This document shows, in pieces, positions 1 through 9,800 of a stretch of DNA of 64,000 bases. Below the pieces are notes generated by a model. That model was given only the letters and a program-made list of their open reading frames with translations. It was not told the DNA's origin and did not search any database. Position 1 is the first letter of the stretch; each line of letters begins with the position of its first letter. Origin of the DNA: Nocardioides lacusdianchii (lineage in GTDB: Bacteria > Actinomycetota > Actinomycetes > Propionibacteriales > Nocardioidaceae); contig NZ_JADHZD010000020.1 of the NCBI RefSeq assembly GCF_020102855.1, forward strand, positions 1 to 64,000, read 5' to 3'. The translations under genes were made by a program, and so were the position numbers.

Positions 1-94
1 CGATCGGCTTGTTGGTCTCTTCGACGATCCGGACAGCTCCCTCACGGAACTCCCGGTCGTACTTCTTCCGCTTCTCTGGCATCTCGATCCTCAT
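1..94 (-). CDS. IS3-family transposase OrfA, 5' end only
   Basis: Read on the minus strand, the first ~31 codons give a basic start (MRIEMPEKRKKYDREFREG) followed by AVRIVEE and NKPI. This is the usual beginning of the IS3 OrfA helix-turn-helix protein, which binds the element's ends. Translation could start at 94 or at the second ATG at 82. The rest of the gene and OrfB would lie left of the window. The inverted repeat at 128-161 is probably part of this element's upstream terminus. The family call rests on a short N-terminus only. Confidence 0.7.
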   Translation of the reverse strand, partial: MRIEMPEKRKKYDREFREGAVRIVEETNKPI

Positions 95-127
95 TGTCGA
101 TGCCTCTACGGTCCGGGGGGAACCTCA

Positions 128-161
128 GTCCGGTCCCCGGATCGGACAGTGGGGACCGGAC
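128..161. repeat. 11-bp inverted repeat upstream of the IS3 gene
   Basis: GTCCGGTCCCC (128-138) and GGGGACCGGAC (151-161) are perfect inverted copies separated by 12 bp. They sit between the transposase start and the stop of the SCO6880-family gene. If the element ends at about 162, its terminus would read TGTCCGGTCCCC, and the TG...CA ends fit the IS3 family. Alternatively it is a terminator hairpin for the long operon that ends at 198. Confidence 0.5.
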
Positions 162-197
162 AGTCTTGCCTGTGCTCGGGGTGAGTAGGCGGAGGGG

Positions 198-1739
198 TCA
201 GCGGCGTCGCTTGGGCAGGCCAGCGCCCAGAGGGATGGCTGCGACCGCGAAGGCGGCGTCGTGGGCGCCGTCGAGTGGCAACGGGGTGAAGCCACTGATG
301 CGGATCGAGGCGTCGAGGCGTCGGCCGAAGTCTTGGGTGTTCCAGCCGGCCGGCACCGTGATCGAGACAGCTGAGGAGACCTTCACCAGGGACCGGCCCA
401 TCTCCAGCTTGGCGTCGCGCTCATGCAGCTTGCCCACTGAGCGCTGATCCTTGGCCCGTTCGGTTTGACCGATACGGGTCCTGATCGTGGCGGCCATCGT
501 TGCCGACATCTGAGCCTGCCCAGTCGCCCGATCGGCCAACTGCTGGGACACCGGCCGGTAGAACACCGTCATCGAACGCCGCTCGCCGGGCTGGGAGGGC
601 ACCAGTACCCGGGCCAGCGCACCCATCCGGGCACCCTTGGTCGGGAGCAGGATCGTGGAGGAGATCGACTCCCAATCGCCGTGGCGGTAGGAACGGATCG
701 CGGTCGAGGCATGGGTCGGGCCCGCGGCCGCGACCGGAACCCCGGCGGCGATCGTGGGGTCGTCTCGGTGATGAATGGCAGCATCGGCCAGGGCGGGTGC
801 GTCACCGGGCTCGAACCCGGTGCGGATGGCAACCGCTAGGTCGGCGGTGTCGAGCCAGCGGACGCTGGTGCAGCCGATCGAACCGGTCAGTCGGGCCTCG
901 ACCTCGGCGAGGATGGAGTAGAGGATCCGGGCTCGGCCGAGGACGCCGCGGCCGGCGCGTTTGGCGTCCTTGTTGATCACGTCCTCGCGGACCACGATCG
1001 TGACGAATGCTTCGCGGCGCACTGCTGCGCCTGCGGTCATGGAGTCCAGTTGGGCGTTGACCCGGGCGGAGACCTCGGGCTCATCTGGGCGGGCGTTTTG
1101 GCGTATCCATTCGGCCCGGTCGGTGCCGTCGTCGGGGATGGTGCGCACCTGGACCGCGATCAGGTCGATCTGGTTTCCTGCGGTGGCCGCTTCCATCATC
1201 TCGGTCAGCCCGGCTCCCATCCGGAACCGGTCGGCGTCATCGCTCATGCCGATGCCGGGGTGGATCACCCGGGCGGTGGCACCCCACGTACGCGCGGCGT
1301 GGTTCTGGATGATGGCGGGCCTCGAGGACTGGCCGGTCATGGGAGGGCCGTCATGGATCTGGATGTGCGACAACACTCCGGGCAGGTCGGCCTCGCCCGA
1401 GTCTCCCTCATCGCCGTCGTCGGGGTCACCGGAGCCGACGTCGAGGTCGCCGGCGGCAGCCTTGGACTGGAACCGCGACCACCCGAACGCGGAGCCGAGA
1501 AGGTGGCGAAACACCACGCCGATCCACTGGAACGCCGACCAGCCGCGGATGGGCAGACACACCAGCAGTCCCACCACGAACCAGAACGGGACCAGCACCA
1601 GCAACGTGAGCCACTCCCCCACGGCCATGGCCACCCAGGTGGGCAGCCCGGCTGCCATCACCAGGAAGAACTGGGGGCCGGTCAGCCCGAACAGCCATCC
1701 TTGGAGATCACGGGTCGCCGATGCTCCATAGACACTCAT
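198..1739 (-). CDS. SCO6880-family conjugation membrane protein
   Basis: 513 aa. The N-terminus carries two closely spaced hydrophobic stretches (roughly residues 17-65, with the pattern GPQFFLVMAAGLP and WLTLLVLVPFWFVVGLL). After an acidic linker comes a long soluble domain ending in a Lys/Arg tail. This architecture and the wording of the N-terminus fit the actinobacterial SCO6880 family, found next to SCO6881 in type IV secretion-like clusters of mobile elements. It probably anchors or docks the transfer ATPase at the membrane. Its ATG overlaps the stop of the preceding SCO6881-like gene (ATGA), so the two are translationally coupled. It is the last gene of the long minus-strand train before the IS3 sequence; a VirB4-like ATPase is expected farther left, outside the window. 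Confidence 0.8.
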   Translation of the reverse strand: MSVYGASATRDLQGWLFGLTGPQFFLVMAAGLPTWVAMAVGEWLTLLVLVPFWFVVGLLVCLPIRGWSAFQWIGVVFRHLLGSAFGWSRFQSKAAAGDLDVGSGDPDDGDEGDSGEADLPGVLSHIQIHDGPPMTGQSSRPAIIQNHAARTWGATARVIHPGIGMSDDADRFRMGAGLTEMMEAATAGNQIDLIAVQVRTIPDDGTDRAEWIRQNARPDEPEVSARVNAQLDSMTAGAAVRREAFVTIVVREDVINKDAKRAGRGVLGRARILYSILAEVEARLTGSIGCTSVRWLDTADLAVAIRTGFEPGDAPALADAAIHHRDDPTIAAGVPVAAAGPTHASTAIRSYRHGDWESISSTILLPTKGARMGALARVLVPSQPGERRSMTVFYRPVSQQLADRATGQAQMSATMAATIRTRIGQTERAKDQRSVGKLHERDAKLEMGRSLVKVSSAVSITVPAGWNTQDFGRRLDASIRISGFTPLPLDGAHDAAFAVAAIPLGAGLPKRRR

Positions 1740-3160
1740 GCGAGGAACGCTCCATCTTCAACGGCGGTAACGGCTTCGGGAGGAATGTCGCCGGCGACGC
1801 CCCGGCCGCCACCGGAACCGGGCTCATCGCCTGAGTCGTGGCCGTGGTCGGCGTCGTGGTCATAGGAGTGGGCGTTGCCGGCCCGCTCCTGCTGGTAGTG
1901 CCCGCGTCCACGGCCCCGCCGACCAGGGCTGGTGTGGTGGCTGGTGTCGAAGTAGCCCTGGTTGCCGATGCCGGACTGGCCGAGCACGTCGACACTCATT
2001 GAGGCACCCACCTGGGCGACCTTGCCGGTCTTCTCCATCGCGCCACCGATGACACCGCCGACCGCGGGTAGGACCTTCTTCACCGCGCCGGACTGCCACC
2101 GGTTCGCGGTTTCGCTTTCGGCGCCGTTCTCGGAGCTGGTGCGACCATCGGACGCCGATTCGCTGGCTGCTCCGGACCCGGCCCCGGCGCCGCCCTGGGC
2201 TCCACCTTGACCGCCGCCCTTGAGGAGGCCGGCTACCCCGCCGTTGGCGTTCATCGTGGTGCGGAAGGAGGCCCCCGATGCGGTGCCGGGGTCGACGAAG
2301 GCCAGCATCCGAAACAGCACCATGGGGGTGAAGCAGGCGATGAGCAAGATGACGCCGCCCACCACCGAGATGCCGATGTTCTCCGCAGTGGAGGACCCGT
2401 CGGCACCGTCCGGCATCCCCGCCCACGCGAACTGCGTGCCCAACCCGAGTACGAGTGCGAGCAGTGGCTCCATGAACACGCACGCCAAGAACCAGCGCAC
2501 CGACTTCCATAGCCACGACTTGGACCCATCCGACAGCGACCCGGCGGCAGCCAGCGGCATCAGCGCCGTCAGGATCAGCAGTGCACCGGATCGCACCAGC
2601 ATGATGATGATGTGGCCGAACGCGGCGGGGATGATCACGAAGAGCGACGTCACTCCCAAGGTGGCGGCCTGGACGGTGCCGGAGACCTTGTCCACGAACC
2701 CGTCCCCGGCCGCATAGCCCGAGAATGAGTCGACGCCGAGCAGGGTGTCCAACAAGCCGTGGGTCAACCCGGATGCGCCGGCGATCAGGCTGGCGCACAC
2801 GCCCACCCAGCAGGTCACCACAGCGCCGTACTGGATGACTCCCACGAGCACGGTGCCGAACCCGCGGCCGTCCTGGCGCACGACCGCGAGGCCGATCTGG
2901 CCGAACGCGACAGCGAGGGCGACCGCCAGTGAGATCCACAAGGTCACCGAGTAGAGCTTGGACAGATCAGGATCGGCGACGTTGGGGGTGAACCCGTCGA
3001 TCAGGCCGAACGCGGTCTTGAGCATCCACATGCCCGCCGACCACAGGCTCATCATCATCGAGGTGAATCCGTCGGCCAGACCCTCCTTGGCCTTGTTGCC
3101 CAGCCAGTCCAGCGGGTTGAGGTCGATCATCGGGACCAGATAGGTCGTCAAGGTAGTCAT
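1736..3160 (-). CDS. SCO6881-family polytopic membrane protein (VirB6/TrbL-like)
   Basis: 474 aa from the ATG at 3160, which overlaps the upstream stop by 4 bp. A longer reading to 3361 adds an Arg/His-rich stretch that looks non-coding. The protein has an amphipathic N-terminus (MTTLTTYLVPMIDLNPLDW), at least five hydrophobic segments between about residues 30 and 300, then a Gly/Ser/Ala-rich, low-complexity cytoplasmic tail. This is the TrbL/VirB6-like organisation of SCO6881 proteins, proposed inner-membrane channel subunits of conjugative systems. Neighbours on both sides are conjugation-type proteins. The family call comes from architecture and gene order. Confidence 0.78.
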   Translation of the reverse strand: MTTLTTYLVPMIDLNPLDWLGNKAKEGLADGFTSMMMSLWSAGMWMLKTAFGLIDGFTPNVADPDLSKLYSVTLWISLAVALAVAFGQIGLAVVRQDGRGFGTVLVGVIQYGAVVTCWVGVCASLIAGASGLTHGLLDTLLGVDSFSGYAAGDGFVDKVSGTVQAATLGVTSLFVIIPAAFGHIIIMLVRSGALLILTALMPLAAAGSLSDGSKSWLWKSVRWFLACVFMEPLLALVLGLGTQFAWAGMPDGADGSSTAENIGISVVGGVILLIACFTPMVLFRMLAFVDPGTASGASFRTTMNANGGVAGLLKGGGQGGAQGGAGAGSGAASESASDGRTSSENGAESETANRWQSGAVKKVLPAVGGVIGGAMEKTGKVAQVGASMSVDVLGQSGIGNQGYFDTSHHTSPGRRGRGRGHYQQERAGNAHSYDHDADHGHDSGDEPGSGGGRGVAGDIPPEAVTAVEDGAFLA

Positions 3161-3978
3161 TGCTGTGGCACCTCCAGCCACTGATACCCAGCATCGAAGG
3201 ACTCTTGGGTGCCCGGCCACAGTGACGGCGCGGGCGCGGGCTCCGTGCCTGGGCCGATCACCCACCGGCCCTCGCGCCAGACCATTCGCTGACAGTCGGC
3301 CGCCGCAACCTGTTGTGGCTGGCCCCCGGTGGGGGTGGCCGTGATGATGAAGTCGATGCACGGGACGACGAAGTCCTCCCCGACGCTGCCCTTGATGAAC
3401 CCCATCTTCGGCTCCACCCCGACCACGAGCGAGCCGGCGCCATCCGCAGAGAGCCCCGCAGACTCCAGCAGCGTGGCCACCGCTTTGACCCCCGACCAGT
3501 TCTGGGTCGTGGGTCCCCCCGGTGTCGACCAGTGGCCGATGACCTGCTGGGCAGTCCTTACCGATGCTGAGGTCAAGGCCGCGGAGTTGATCGCGGCCAG
3601 CTGCGCCAGCGCACCCTGTGTGGTTTGCGGGAAGCCGGTGGCCACGCCCGCTTCACCGACCTCCATCGGCAACGGCAGCTCAATGGTGCCGGTCTGTCCT
3701 GAGGACAGTGAGTCGACGCCCGGCTGGGCTGCCTCGGGTGCCGCCGACGGCAGCGGGTCGGCAGCCAGCTTGTCTTCGGCAGACGCCTGCCCGGTGCTCG
3801 CCTGGTCGCGCGGCGAGTCGTTGGTGAGCAGGCTGCCCACGGTCCACACCACACCAGCGGTGAGCACCAAGGTGAGCACGAGGCCCGCTCCCAGCAAGGT
3901 CTGGAGCCGCCGCCGAGTCCATTCGGTCTGCGGGTCGACGGCCGAAGCCGTGAGCCTGGATCGGGTCCTCGAGGACAT
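3157..3978 (-). CDS. Single-pass membrane protein of the transfer cluster (possible VirB8/TcpC-like role)
   Basis: 273 aa. There is a short Arg-rich cytoplasmic start, one transmembrane helix at about residues 29-50 (LLGAGLVLTLVLTAGVVWTVG), and an extracytoplasmic remainder with a Ser/Asp/Ala linker followed by a compact globular domain. One membrane pass plus a periplasm-side fold is what VirB8/TcpC assembly factors have, and the position just upstream of the SCO6881-like gene fits. I see no diagnostic motif, so the role is inferred from topology and location. It overlaps the next gene by ATGA. Confidence 0.6.
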   Translation of the reverse strand: MSSRTRSRLTASAVDPQTEWTRRRLQTLLGAGLVLTLVLTAGVVWTVGSLLTNDSPRDQASTGQASAEDKLAADPLPSAAPEAAQPGVDSLSSGQTGTIELPLPMEVGEAGVATGFPQTTQGALAQLAAINSAALTSASVRTAQQVIGHWSTPGGPTTQNWSGVKAVATLLESAGLSADGAGSLVVGVEPKMGFIKGSVGEDFVVPCIDFIITATPTGGQPQQVAAADCQRMVWREGRWVIGPGTEPAPAPSLWPGTQESFDAGYQWLEVPQQ

Positions 3979-3981
3979 GAC

Positions 3982-4314
3982 TCAGCAGCCCTTCCCGACG
4001 ATGCCGTTCAGGACGCCGTAGATGACCACGAACCCGATCGCACCCAGCACGGTCCAGAACATCCCCGAGGCGCCGATCTGGGCGGCGCGGCCGTTGGAGC
4101 CGATCTTGCCCACGACCATGGCACCGATCGAGGCGAACCCGGCGCCGATGATGAGCGCGATGACGCCGTACTTGACCCAGCTGATGATGTCGTTGACGTA
4201 GCCGCTGACGCCGGCCGGTGCCTTCGGGCACACGTTGCTGATGCCCTCGGCTTGGAGCGTGCCGGACAGGGTCGTCACCACAGTGGCGACCTCGGAGATG
4301 GCCTGGATGATCAT
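3982..4314 (-). CDS. Small two-helix membrane protein, VirB2/TrbC-like
   Basis: 110 aa from the ATG at 4314, preceded by GAGGAGA seven bases upstream. A further ATG at 4329 is possible but has a poorer ribosome site. Two strongly hydrophobic helices lie near residues 50-75 (YGVIALIIGAGFASIGAMVVG) and 84-106 (GMFWTVLGAIGFVVIYGVL), separated by a short basic loop (KIGSNGRAAQIG). Size and topology match the small pilin-like VirB2/TrbC subunits seen in conjugative clusters. Family membership is inferred from shape and context rather than a signature motif. Confidence 0.6.
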   Translation of the reverse strand: MIIQAISEVATVVTTLSGTLQAEGISNVCPKAPAGVSGYVNDIISWVKYGVIALIIGAGFASIGAMVVGKIGSNGRAAQIGASGMFWTVLGAIGFVVIYGVLNGIVGKGC

Positions 4315-4329
4315 TCGTGTTCTCCTCAT

Positions 4330-5271
4330 TTAGGTCCGGTTCGCGGTGAGCGGCCCGGTGACGGTGGTGATCTGCTCCAGCAGTCGCTGGGCAGGGTTGG
4401 TGAGCTGCCGGGGCAGCGGTTCTGGCCCCAGCCCCGGCAGGGTCTTGATGGGAAGCAGCGGCATGAACGCCACCGCGGCGCGTTCGTGTGCGGTGCGCAG
4501 CCGTGGCCCGGCCGTGGCCAGCTCGCGACCCCACTTCGCGGCCCCAACCACGACCACGAGCACCTGGTCGAGGCCGTGGTGCTTGTTCAGCTCGCCGAGG
4601 GTGGCCTCGGTCTGGCTCAACGCCAGTTCGACGGGTCGGGTCACGAGAACGTCGACCGCGGCAGCGCAGGCGGTGATCCAGCTCGGTGAAGCGGTCGAGG
4701 CATCGAGCTCGCGGCACGACCAGCCAGCATCGAGGACCGTCAGGTCGACTCCAGTGGACTCACCTGGAAGTGGCACCTGAGACACGAGCTCGACCGGGTC
4801 TTCGACACGTTCGATGAGCACGTTGGCGCCGCGTCGACCCCGTCGCCACCCCTGGTGGGCACCCAGTTCGGTCACCGTGGCACCGACCAGGCCCGACCAT
4901 CGCGGTGCCGCCGCGTCCAGCACTCTGGTGCGCAGTCCGGTGGCGTCAGCCGCATCGGCGATGGCCAAGGCGATCGTGGAGCCGCCGGCGCCGGCGTGTG
5001 CGGCCCGCACCCGCACCAGATTCGAGATGATCTCGCCTACCTCGCCGACGGCAGACCCGCGCCCCCCGGCATCGACGACAAGCTGCGAAGCAGGCCCGAG
5101 GGCGAGTGCCGGGGCGACGTTGGGTTCGTCGAGGTGGCCGCACGACGTGGCGGGCGTGGGGTCAGTGGCAGGTGCGGACGCGAACTTGCCGGCTGCCAAC
5201 GCCGCGGCAGCGGCCCGCAGTTCACGGGTGGAGTAGGCCCGAGCCCGTGAGTCGGTACTGGTGGTGCTCAT
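4330..5271 (-). CDS. Degenerate ParA/MinD-like protein of the transfer cluster
   Basis: 313 aa. An Ala-rich N-terminus leads into a segment near residues 95-115 (AHAGAGGSTIALAIADAA) that looks like a MinD/ParA P-loop but lacks the signature lysines (GAGGST instead of KGGxGKT). Later strand-loop patterns (VDLTVLDAGWS, DVLVTRPVE, QVLVVVVGAAKWG) resemble the SIMIBI fold. It may be a non-hydrolysing MinD-like scaffold, as with TadZ relatives. It lies 15 bp upstream of the VirB2-like gene, and its start overlaps the stop of its upstream neighbour. A second, separate TadZ-like protein is encoded at 14667. Confidence 0.5.
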   Translation of the reverse strand: MSTTSTDSRARAYSTRELRAAAAALAAGKFASAPATDPTPATSCGHLDEPNVAPALALGPASQLVVDAGGRGSAVGEVGEIISNLVRVRAAHAGAGGSTIALAIADAADATGLRTRVLDAAAPRWSGLVGATVTELGAHQGWRRGRRGANVLIERVEDPVELVSQVPLPGESTGVDLTVLDAGWSCRELDASTASPSWITACAAAVDVLVTRPVELALSQTEATLGELNKHHGLDQVLVVVVGAAKWGRELATAGPRLRTAHERAAVAFMPLLPIKTLPGLGPEPLPRQLTNPAQRLLEQITTVTGPLTANRT

Positions 5272-5522
5272 CGCGCTGACTCGATCTGTGCGGCCCTCAG
5301 GCGCATTGCCTCGCGCAACACCTGGGGCGGGGTCTCTCGGAGCTGACGCCGAGCCACGATCGCCAGTTCAGCGTTGGCCCGGAGCCGGGCGAGCATCGCT
5401 TCCATGTCGGACAGGGCGTGGTCAACGCTGTGGTCGCTGACCACCTCCAGCAACCGGGCCACGTCCTCGGGTGAGGGGTGCTCCTCGGGCTGGGCTGTCG
5501 GGAGATCGGAGTGCTCGCTCAT
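5268..5522 (-). CDS. Small helical protein, unknown
   Basis: 84 aa starting at the ATG at 5522 (MSEHSDLPTAQ). A longer ORF to 5621 has an N-terminus that looks translated from non-coding sequence. The protein is almost entirely predicted helix with many Ala, Arg, Leu and Glu residues (for example VARLLEVVSDHSVDHALSDM and ANAELAIVARRQLRET), possibly a coiled-coil. It is coupled by a 4-bp overlap to the ParA-like gene downstream. I recognise no family; it could be a partner of that ATPase-like protein. Confidence 0.6.
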   Translation of the reverse strand: MSEHSDLPTAQPEEHPSPEDVARLLEVVSDHSVDHALSDMEAMLARLRANAELAIVARRQLRETPPQVLREAMRLRAAQIESAR

Positions 5523-5632
5523 GCCTACAACAGCAACCGGTCCCGGCCCGGATCGGACAGGGAGCGGCCAAGAGCTGGAAGACGAGTGCTCGAAGGCGTC
5601 GGGTCGGGCCGGGACACCCAACGCCGGTTGGG

Positions 5633-6505
5633 TTAGGCGATCGCGGCCAGATACGCGGGTGCGGCGTCACGCAGGCGTGCCGTGGTGGCATCGCGTCGAC
5701 GTCGCACGGTACGCATCGCCACCCCGTGCCGCTCGCCCACCACACGCTGGGCCTCCTCGCGTGCGAGTCCAGCGGTCTCCTCAGCAAGCAGCTCGATCAG
5801 CAAGTCCACTTCGGCGGCGTCGATGACCCCGACCCCAGTTGCCCAGGCCAGCAGGTCCACCAGATCCCCGAGCGGGTCCTCGACCTGTGGGTCTGCCAGG
5901 TCGATGCTCCAGTCGTGTCCTCCTGAGGTCGCCGGTTCGGTGTAGTGCTCCAGCGAGATGCTCTCGACCCGCGAGACCATCCCGGACGCGGGCCGACACA
6001 ACCGCTGCCGGGCCCGCTGCAGGAGGTACTGGGCCGCCCGTGCCCCCAGCTGTGGCTCGGCAGCCTTGACCTCTTCCCACACCGCGGTGTTGACGTGGTC
6101 GATCTCGCACACGTCGCGCAACAGCCTCGTGGCCAGCTTGTCGATTCCGCGAGCCAGCATCAGGACCACCGCCAAGGCGGCGTCGTCATCATCGCCGCCG
6201 CGGCGGGCTCCCAACGCGGCCAACTCGGCGACCACCTGGTAGCAGCGAGCGTCCCCACGCTCATGCGCGGCGCAGGCCTCCTCGAGACTAGCGAAGTGGC
6301 TCAGGGCTGACCCGGGCGTGGACCACACCGCCCACTTTCCGCTGCTCCGCAGCGTGTGCAGCACAGCCGCAGCCAAGGGACGCCAGGGCGCCTTGAACTG
6401 ACTCAGATCGACCTCGACTAATCCGAGCGCGGGGTCGGCGCCCACCCCCCGGCATGGAGCAGGAGTCTGGGCGACGCTCGTGCAGGAGGGGTGAGTGGTT
6501 GACAT
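5633..6505 (-). CDS. Unknown protein with C-terminal sigma-like helix-turn-helix
   Basis: 290 aa from the ATG at 6505, chosen because CCGGAGGCC sits just upstream; the longer ORF start at 6607 has no such site. The middle is helical with an acidic loop (RRGGDDDDAAL). The C-terminal ~50 residues (EEAQRVVGERHGVAMRTVRRRRDATTARL, split here for length) look like a region-4-type HTH with a basic recognition helix. It may regulate the transfer genes. A gap of 297 bp separates it from the LysM gene upstream, so a promoter may lie there. Confidence 0.55.
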   Translation of the reverse strand: MSTTHPSCTSVAQTPAPCRGVGADPALGLVEVDLSQFKAPWRPLAAAVLHTLRSSGKWAVWSTPGSALSHFASLEEACAAHERGDARCYQVVAELAALGARRGGDDDDAALAVVLMLARGIDKLATRLLRDVCEIDHVNTAVWEEVKAAEPQLGARAAQYLLQRARQRLCRPASGMVSRVESISLEHYTEPATSGGHDWSIDLADPQVEDPLGDLVDLLAWATGVGVIDAAEVDLLIELLAEETAGLAREEAQRVVGERHGVAMRTVRRRRDATTARLRDAAPAYLAAIA

Positions 6506-6802
6506 GGCGGCCTCCGGAGGCAGACGCGGTTCAGGACGCGCCCACGACACGACCGACCCCTCACCACTTCGCTCACCAAGTCGACGAAGTCGGCCACCAC
6601 CGGGCACACCAGCCGCTCACCAAACCCGCTCACCAAAGACAAACCCGCAGGTCAACCGGGGTATGCAGCGTTCACCACGTGCCCGGAGAGAAGATCCAAA
6701 GAAAAGTTCGCCCGCCCCCCGCACGCCCCCAGAAATGCCGCTGACCCCGGGTTCACAACGTGAATCGGGGTCAGGGCCGGGGCTCGCGGAAGGCGGTTGG
6801 GG
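6506..6802. other. Intergenic gap inside the long minus-strand train
   Basis: This 297-bp gap between the LysM/BTAD-like gene and the HTH protein gene is the largest break in the 198-17813 train. I see no convincing ORF or strong hairpin. It is the likeliest place for an internal promoter that would let the conjugation half be expressed apart from the Tad half, but no clear -10/-35 pair can be assigned. Confidence 0.4.
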
Positions 6803-9800
6803 TCAGCCGGTGGCACCCCACTCGCGCTGATCCACGATCATCTCTGAGCGCGCGGGAAGGTCTTCATCAAGCCGTTCGAGGACCTGCTCACGCACCAGTG
6901 CCCCGGCAGCATCGCGTCCCGACTCCGCCTCCGTGGCTGCGGCCGCATCGAGCCAGGCAATGTCGCTGTGCGGGCTGGCCAACTGTGCAGCCGCACACGC
7001 GAGCCGGACCAGATCAGTGCGGCCTTCGGCCACCGCCCGCGTAGCCAAGACGTGCGCGGCGTCATGAATAGCCCCGACCAAGATCTCGTCGTGGCGCTGC
7101 TGCCCGACCTTGAACAACCACTTGAAGCGGTGCTCGGTCGCGGCCTCGAACGGGGCACCGGTCACCAACGACAAGGCACGTACCAGGTCGTCCTCGCCAC
7201 CTTGGTCCCCGCGCTTTTGTGCGCGGAACTTCAAACGGACGAAAAGGTCAGCGGAGTTGAGAACCCCGCCGGGTCCCCGCACCAGATCATAAGTGGGGGT
7301 GCTCCCCCGCCGGGCTCCGTCGCTCATCGACGCATCGGGGAGCCAGTCACTTCCATCCGGGCGAGTGCCCAGCACGAACCGAGCATTGGTGGCACGGTTC
7401 TGGACCGTCTTCTGGGTCTCCCATCCGCACGCCGCCGCGGCCCGTTCGCCGGTCACCCCACGGTCCTGACACGCGAGGTAGGCGATGAAGGAGATGGTGC
7501 CTCCGAGGTTGTCGATCGCACCCGGGTCCCCGCCATTGAGGGAGGTAACCGTGACCGGCCCCAAGAGGTGAATCTTGGGTCGCGGCGAGGTTTCGTCGAA
7601 CCAATCCGCTACGTCTTGGTCCAGGTTTGGATCCAACGAGGCGATCTCTGCACGCGTCTCCTCCGGCACGCTTGGGGCGGCCACAGCCAGATCGACGGCC
7701 GTCGTCGCGGCCGTGGCCAGGTAGACCGCGTCGGCCTCGGGCAGCTGCGAGGACGGGTCGTTGCCCTCGGTGCGCCGCGGCTCGATGTACTCCTCGCGCA
7801 GCGAGCCGTCCGCGTTCGCGTACTTACCCAAAGGCCCATCGTCGGAGGTGGTGGCAGGCACCGGCTGGTCGTGGAGGTCGCGGGTCGAGGCCACCAGGTC
7901 GGCCATAGCCTGCGCCTCGGCAGCCGGGAGTGTGAACGCCCTGAGGCTGATCCCCCACATCGGCAAGAACGCTGTGCCGTCCCCCGCCAGCTCGACCGCG
8001 GGGTCGTCATTCCCGCCGTGCACCACCACGACTCGTGAGCGGTCTCGTTGGCTCACGCCGGTGAGGAAGGTCTCCGCGGGGCGGGACGAGACCACGACGA
8101 CTACCGGGTGGGCCGAATCCAACACGAGCCCATCGCGGCGCCGCGTCAACAGGTCCGCCCCCAAGTTGGCCTCCACAGCATCCATTTCCCCGAGCACGGC
8201 TTCGGCCCGGGCGATTGCCGCGCTACGCGCGACCTGCCGCAACCGAGCCGGATTCAGACCGAGCGTCTCGGTACCGAACTCATCGGCCAACAACACGTCG
8301 CTGCCCTCAGACCACGCGTTCACCGCCAGCTCGGCCACCACGAACCGCACCAGATCGGTGACCTGCTCGGGTTCGCCGGCGATACCGCACCGGCCCAGGG
8401 TCTCCAGGTCCAGCAGCCACGTGCGGCCGCCGTCGTCCTCACCGATGCTGACCACAGCGGGGTAAGGCGCCGGCTGCGTTTCCAGGTCGGGTTCGAGGAA
8501 GGTCCACCGAGGCAGCATCCACGCGCGCGCATCATCGGTGGACGTCCAACCCTCAGGCACCGGGGCCTGGGCCGGGTGGGTGAACAGCAGCGTCAGATCC
8601 TCCTCACTCAGTACCGCGGCCCCCAGCTGCGGCATCGCGGCCTCGGCAACCTTGCACGAGGCCGCGACATGTCGCAGGGCACGATCAAGGAACTCGACGT
8701 CTTCTTGGGCTGCTGACCCGTTCTCGTGGACCGCCTGCTCGACCTCGAGCAGCTCATCGGGGATGGAGGCCACCGTGCGCCCGACCCGACGGCGCCGGAA
8801 CTGGCGACGCCGGTTCGTCATCAGCAACCCCAACGCCCCGGCAGACAAGCACACCGCGCTGGCCAGCAGCGCCCGTAGTGCGGTGAGTTCGCCCTCGTCA
8901 TCGTGTTCGCCCACGCTGGTGGCGGTCGGCGCGGCGCCCCGATTCGAGTTGCCGGACTCAGCCTCGGCCGGGGTGGTGGGTGATGCGGTGGGGGTGGCCT
9001 CACGACGCTGCGGCTGCGGCTCGCGCGCCTCCCCCGCCTGATCGTCTAGCTCTTGGGGTGCCGTAACAGCACCGGGAGGTGCGTGCTCGGGTGCCGGAAT
9101 GGCGATCGTCCAGCCTGGTTGGATCAAGTCTGGGTCCGTCAGATGCGTCCCGCCCGGCTGTTCGATGTTGGTGCTGGCCTCGAACAGTTTCGGGTAGGCC
9201 AATGCATCGCCCAGTTCCTCCTCGGCGATGCTTGAGAGGCTGTCCCCGGGCTTGACCTGGTAGGCGGCGTGATCGGCCGGCATGTCCCCGCCGTGGTCCA
9301 GGCCGGTGGCTCCGGGGACGAGCAGGGTCCACCCGGGCCGGATGTGATCGGCAGCCATGAACGTGGTGCCGTCGTGCATGACGCGGCCCTCGTTGAGGGC
9401 CGCTATCTCGGGCCAACGGTCGCCATCCCCGAGGACTCGCTCCGCGATAGACCACAGGGAGTCCAGGCGCATCACGGTCACAGTGCTGCCCGGCCCGGTG
9501 GCGTTGCGACGCCCGGCCGCGTGGGGCGCCTGGGCGGCCTTCCTCTCCGGCGTCGCGCTCGAGCGGTCCTCCTCGGCCTGGGTGGATGGGGCTGCCTGGC
9601 TCGTGGTGGGACTTGCCGTTGGCTTCGTAGGTGCAGCCGAGTCTGCGGCGACAGCCGTACCCGACATGGCTACCGGCCCGGCGACAGTGGCCAGGACGAC
9701 GGCAGCGATGAGGCTGCGCGCGAGCTGCTGTTGGACGCCCATGGTCAGCGGCGCTCGCAGCTGCAGCCGGTCGGCGGACAGCGCGGAGACCATCTCGACC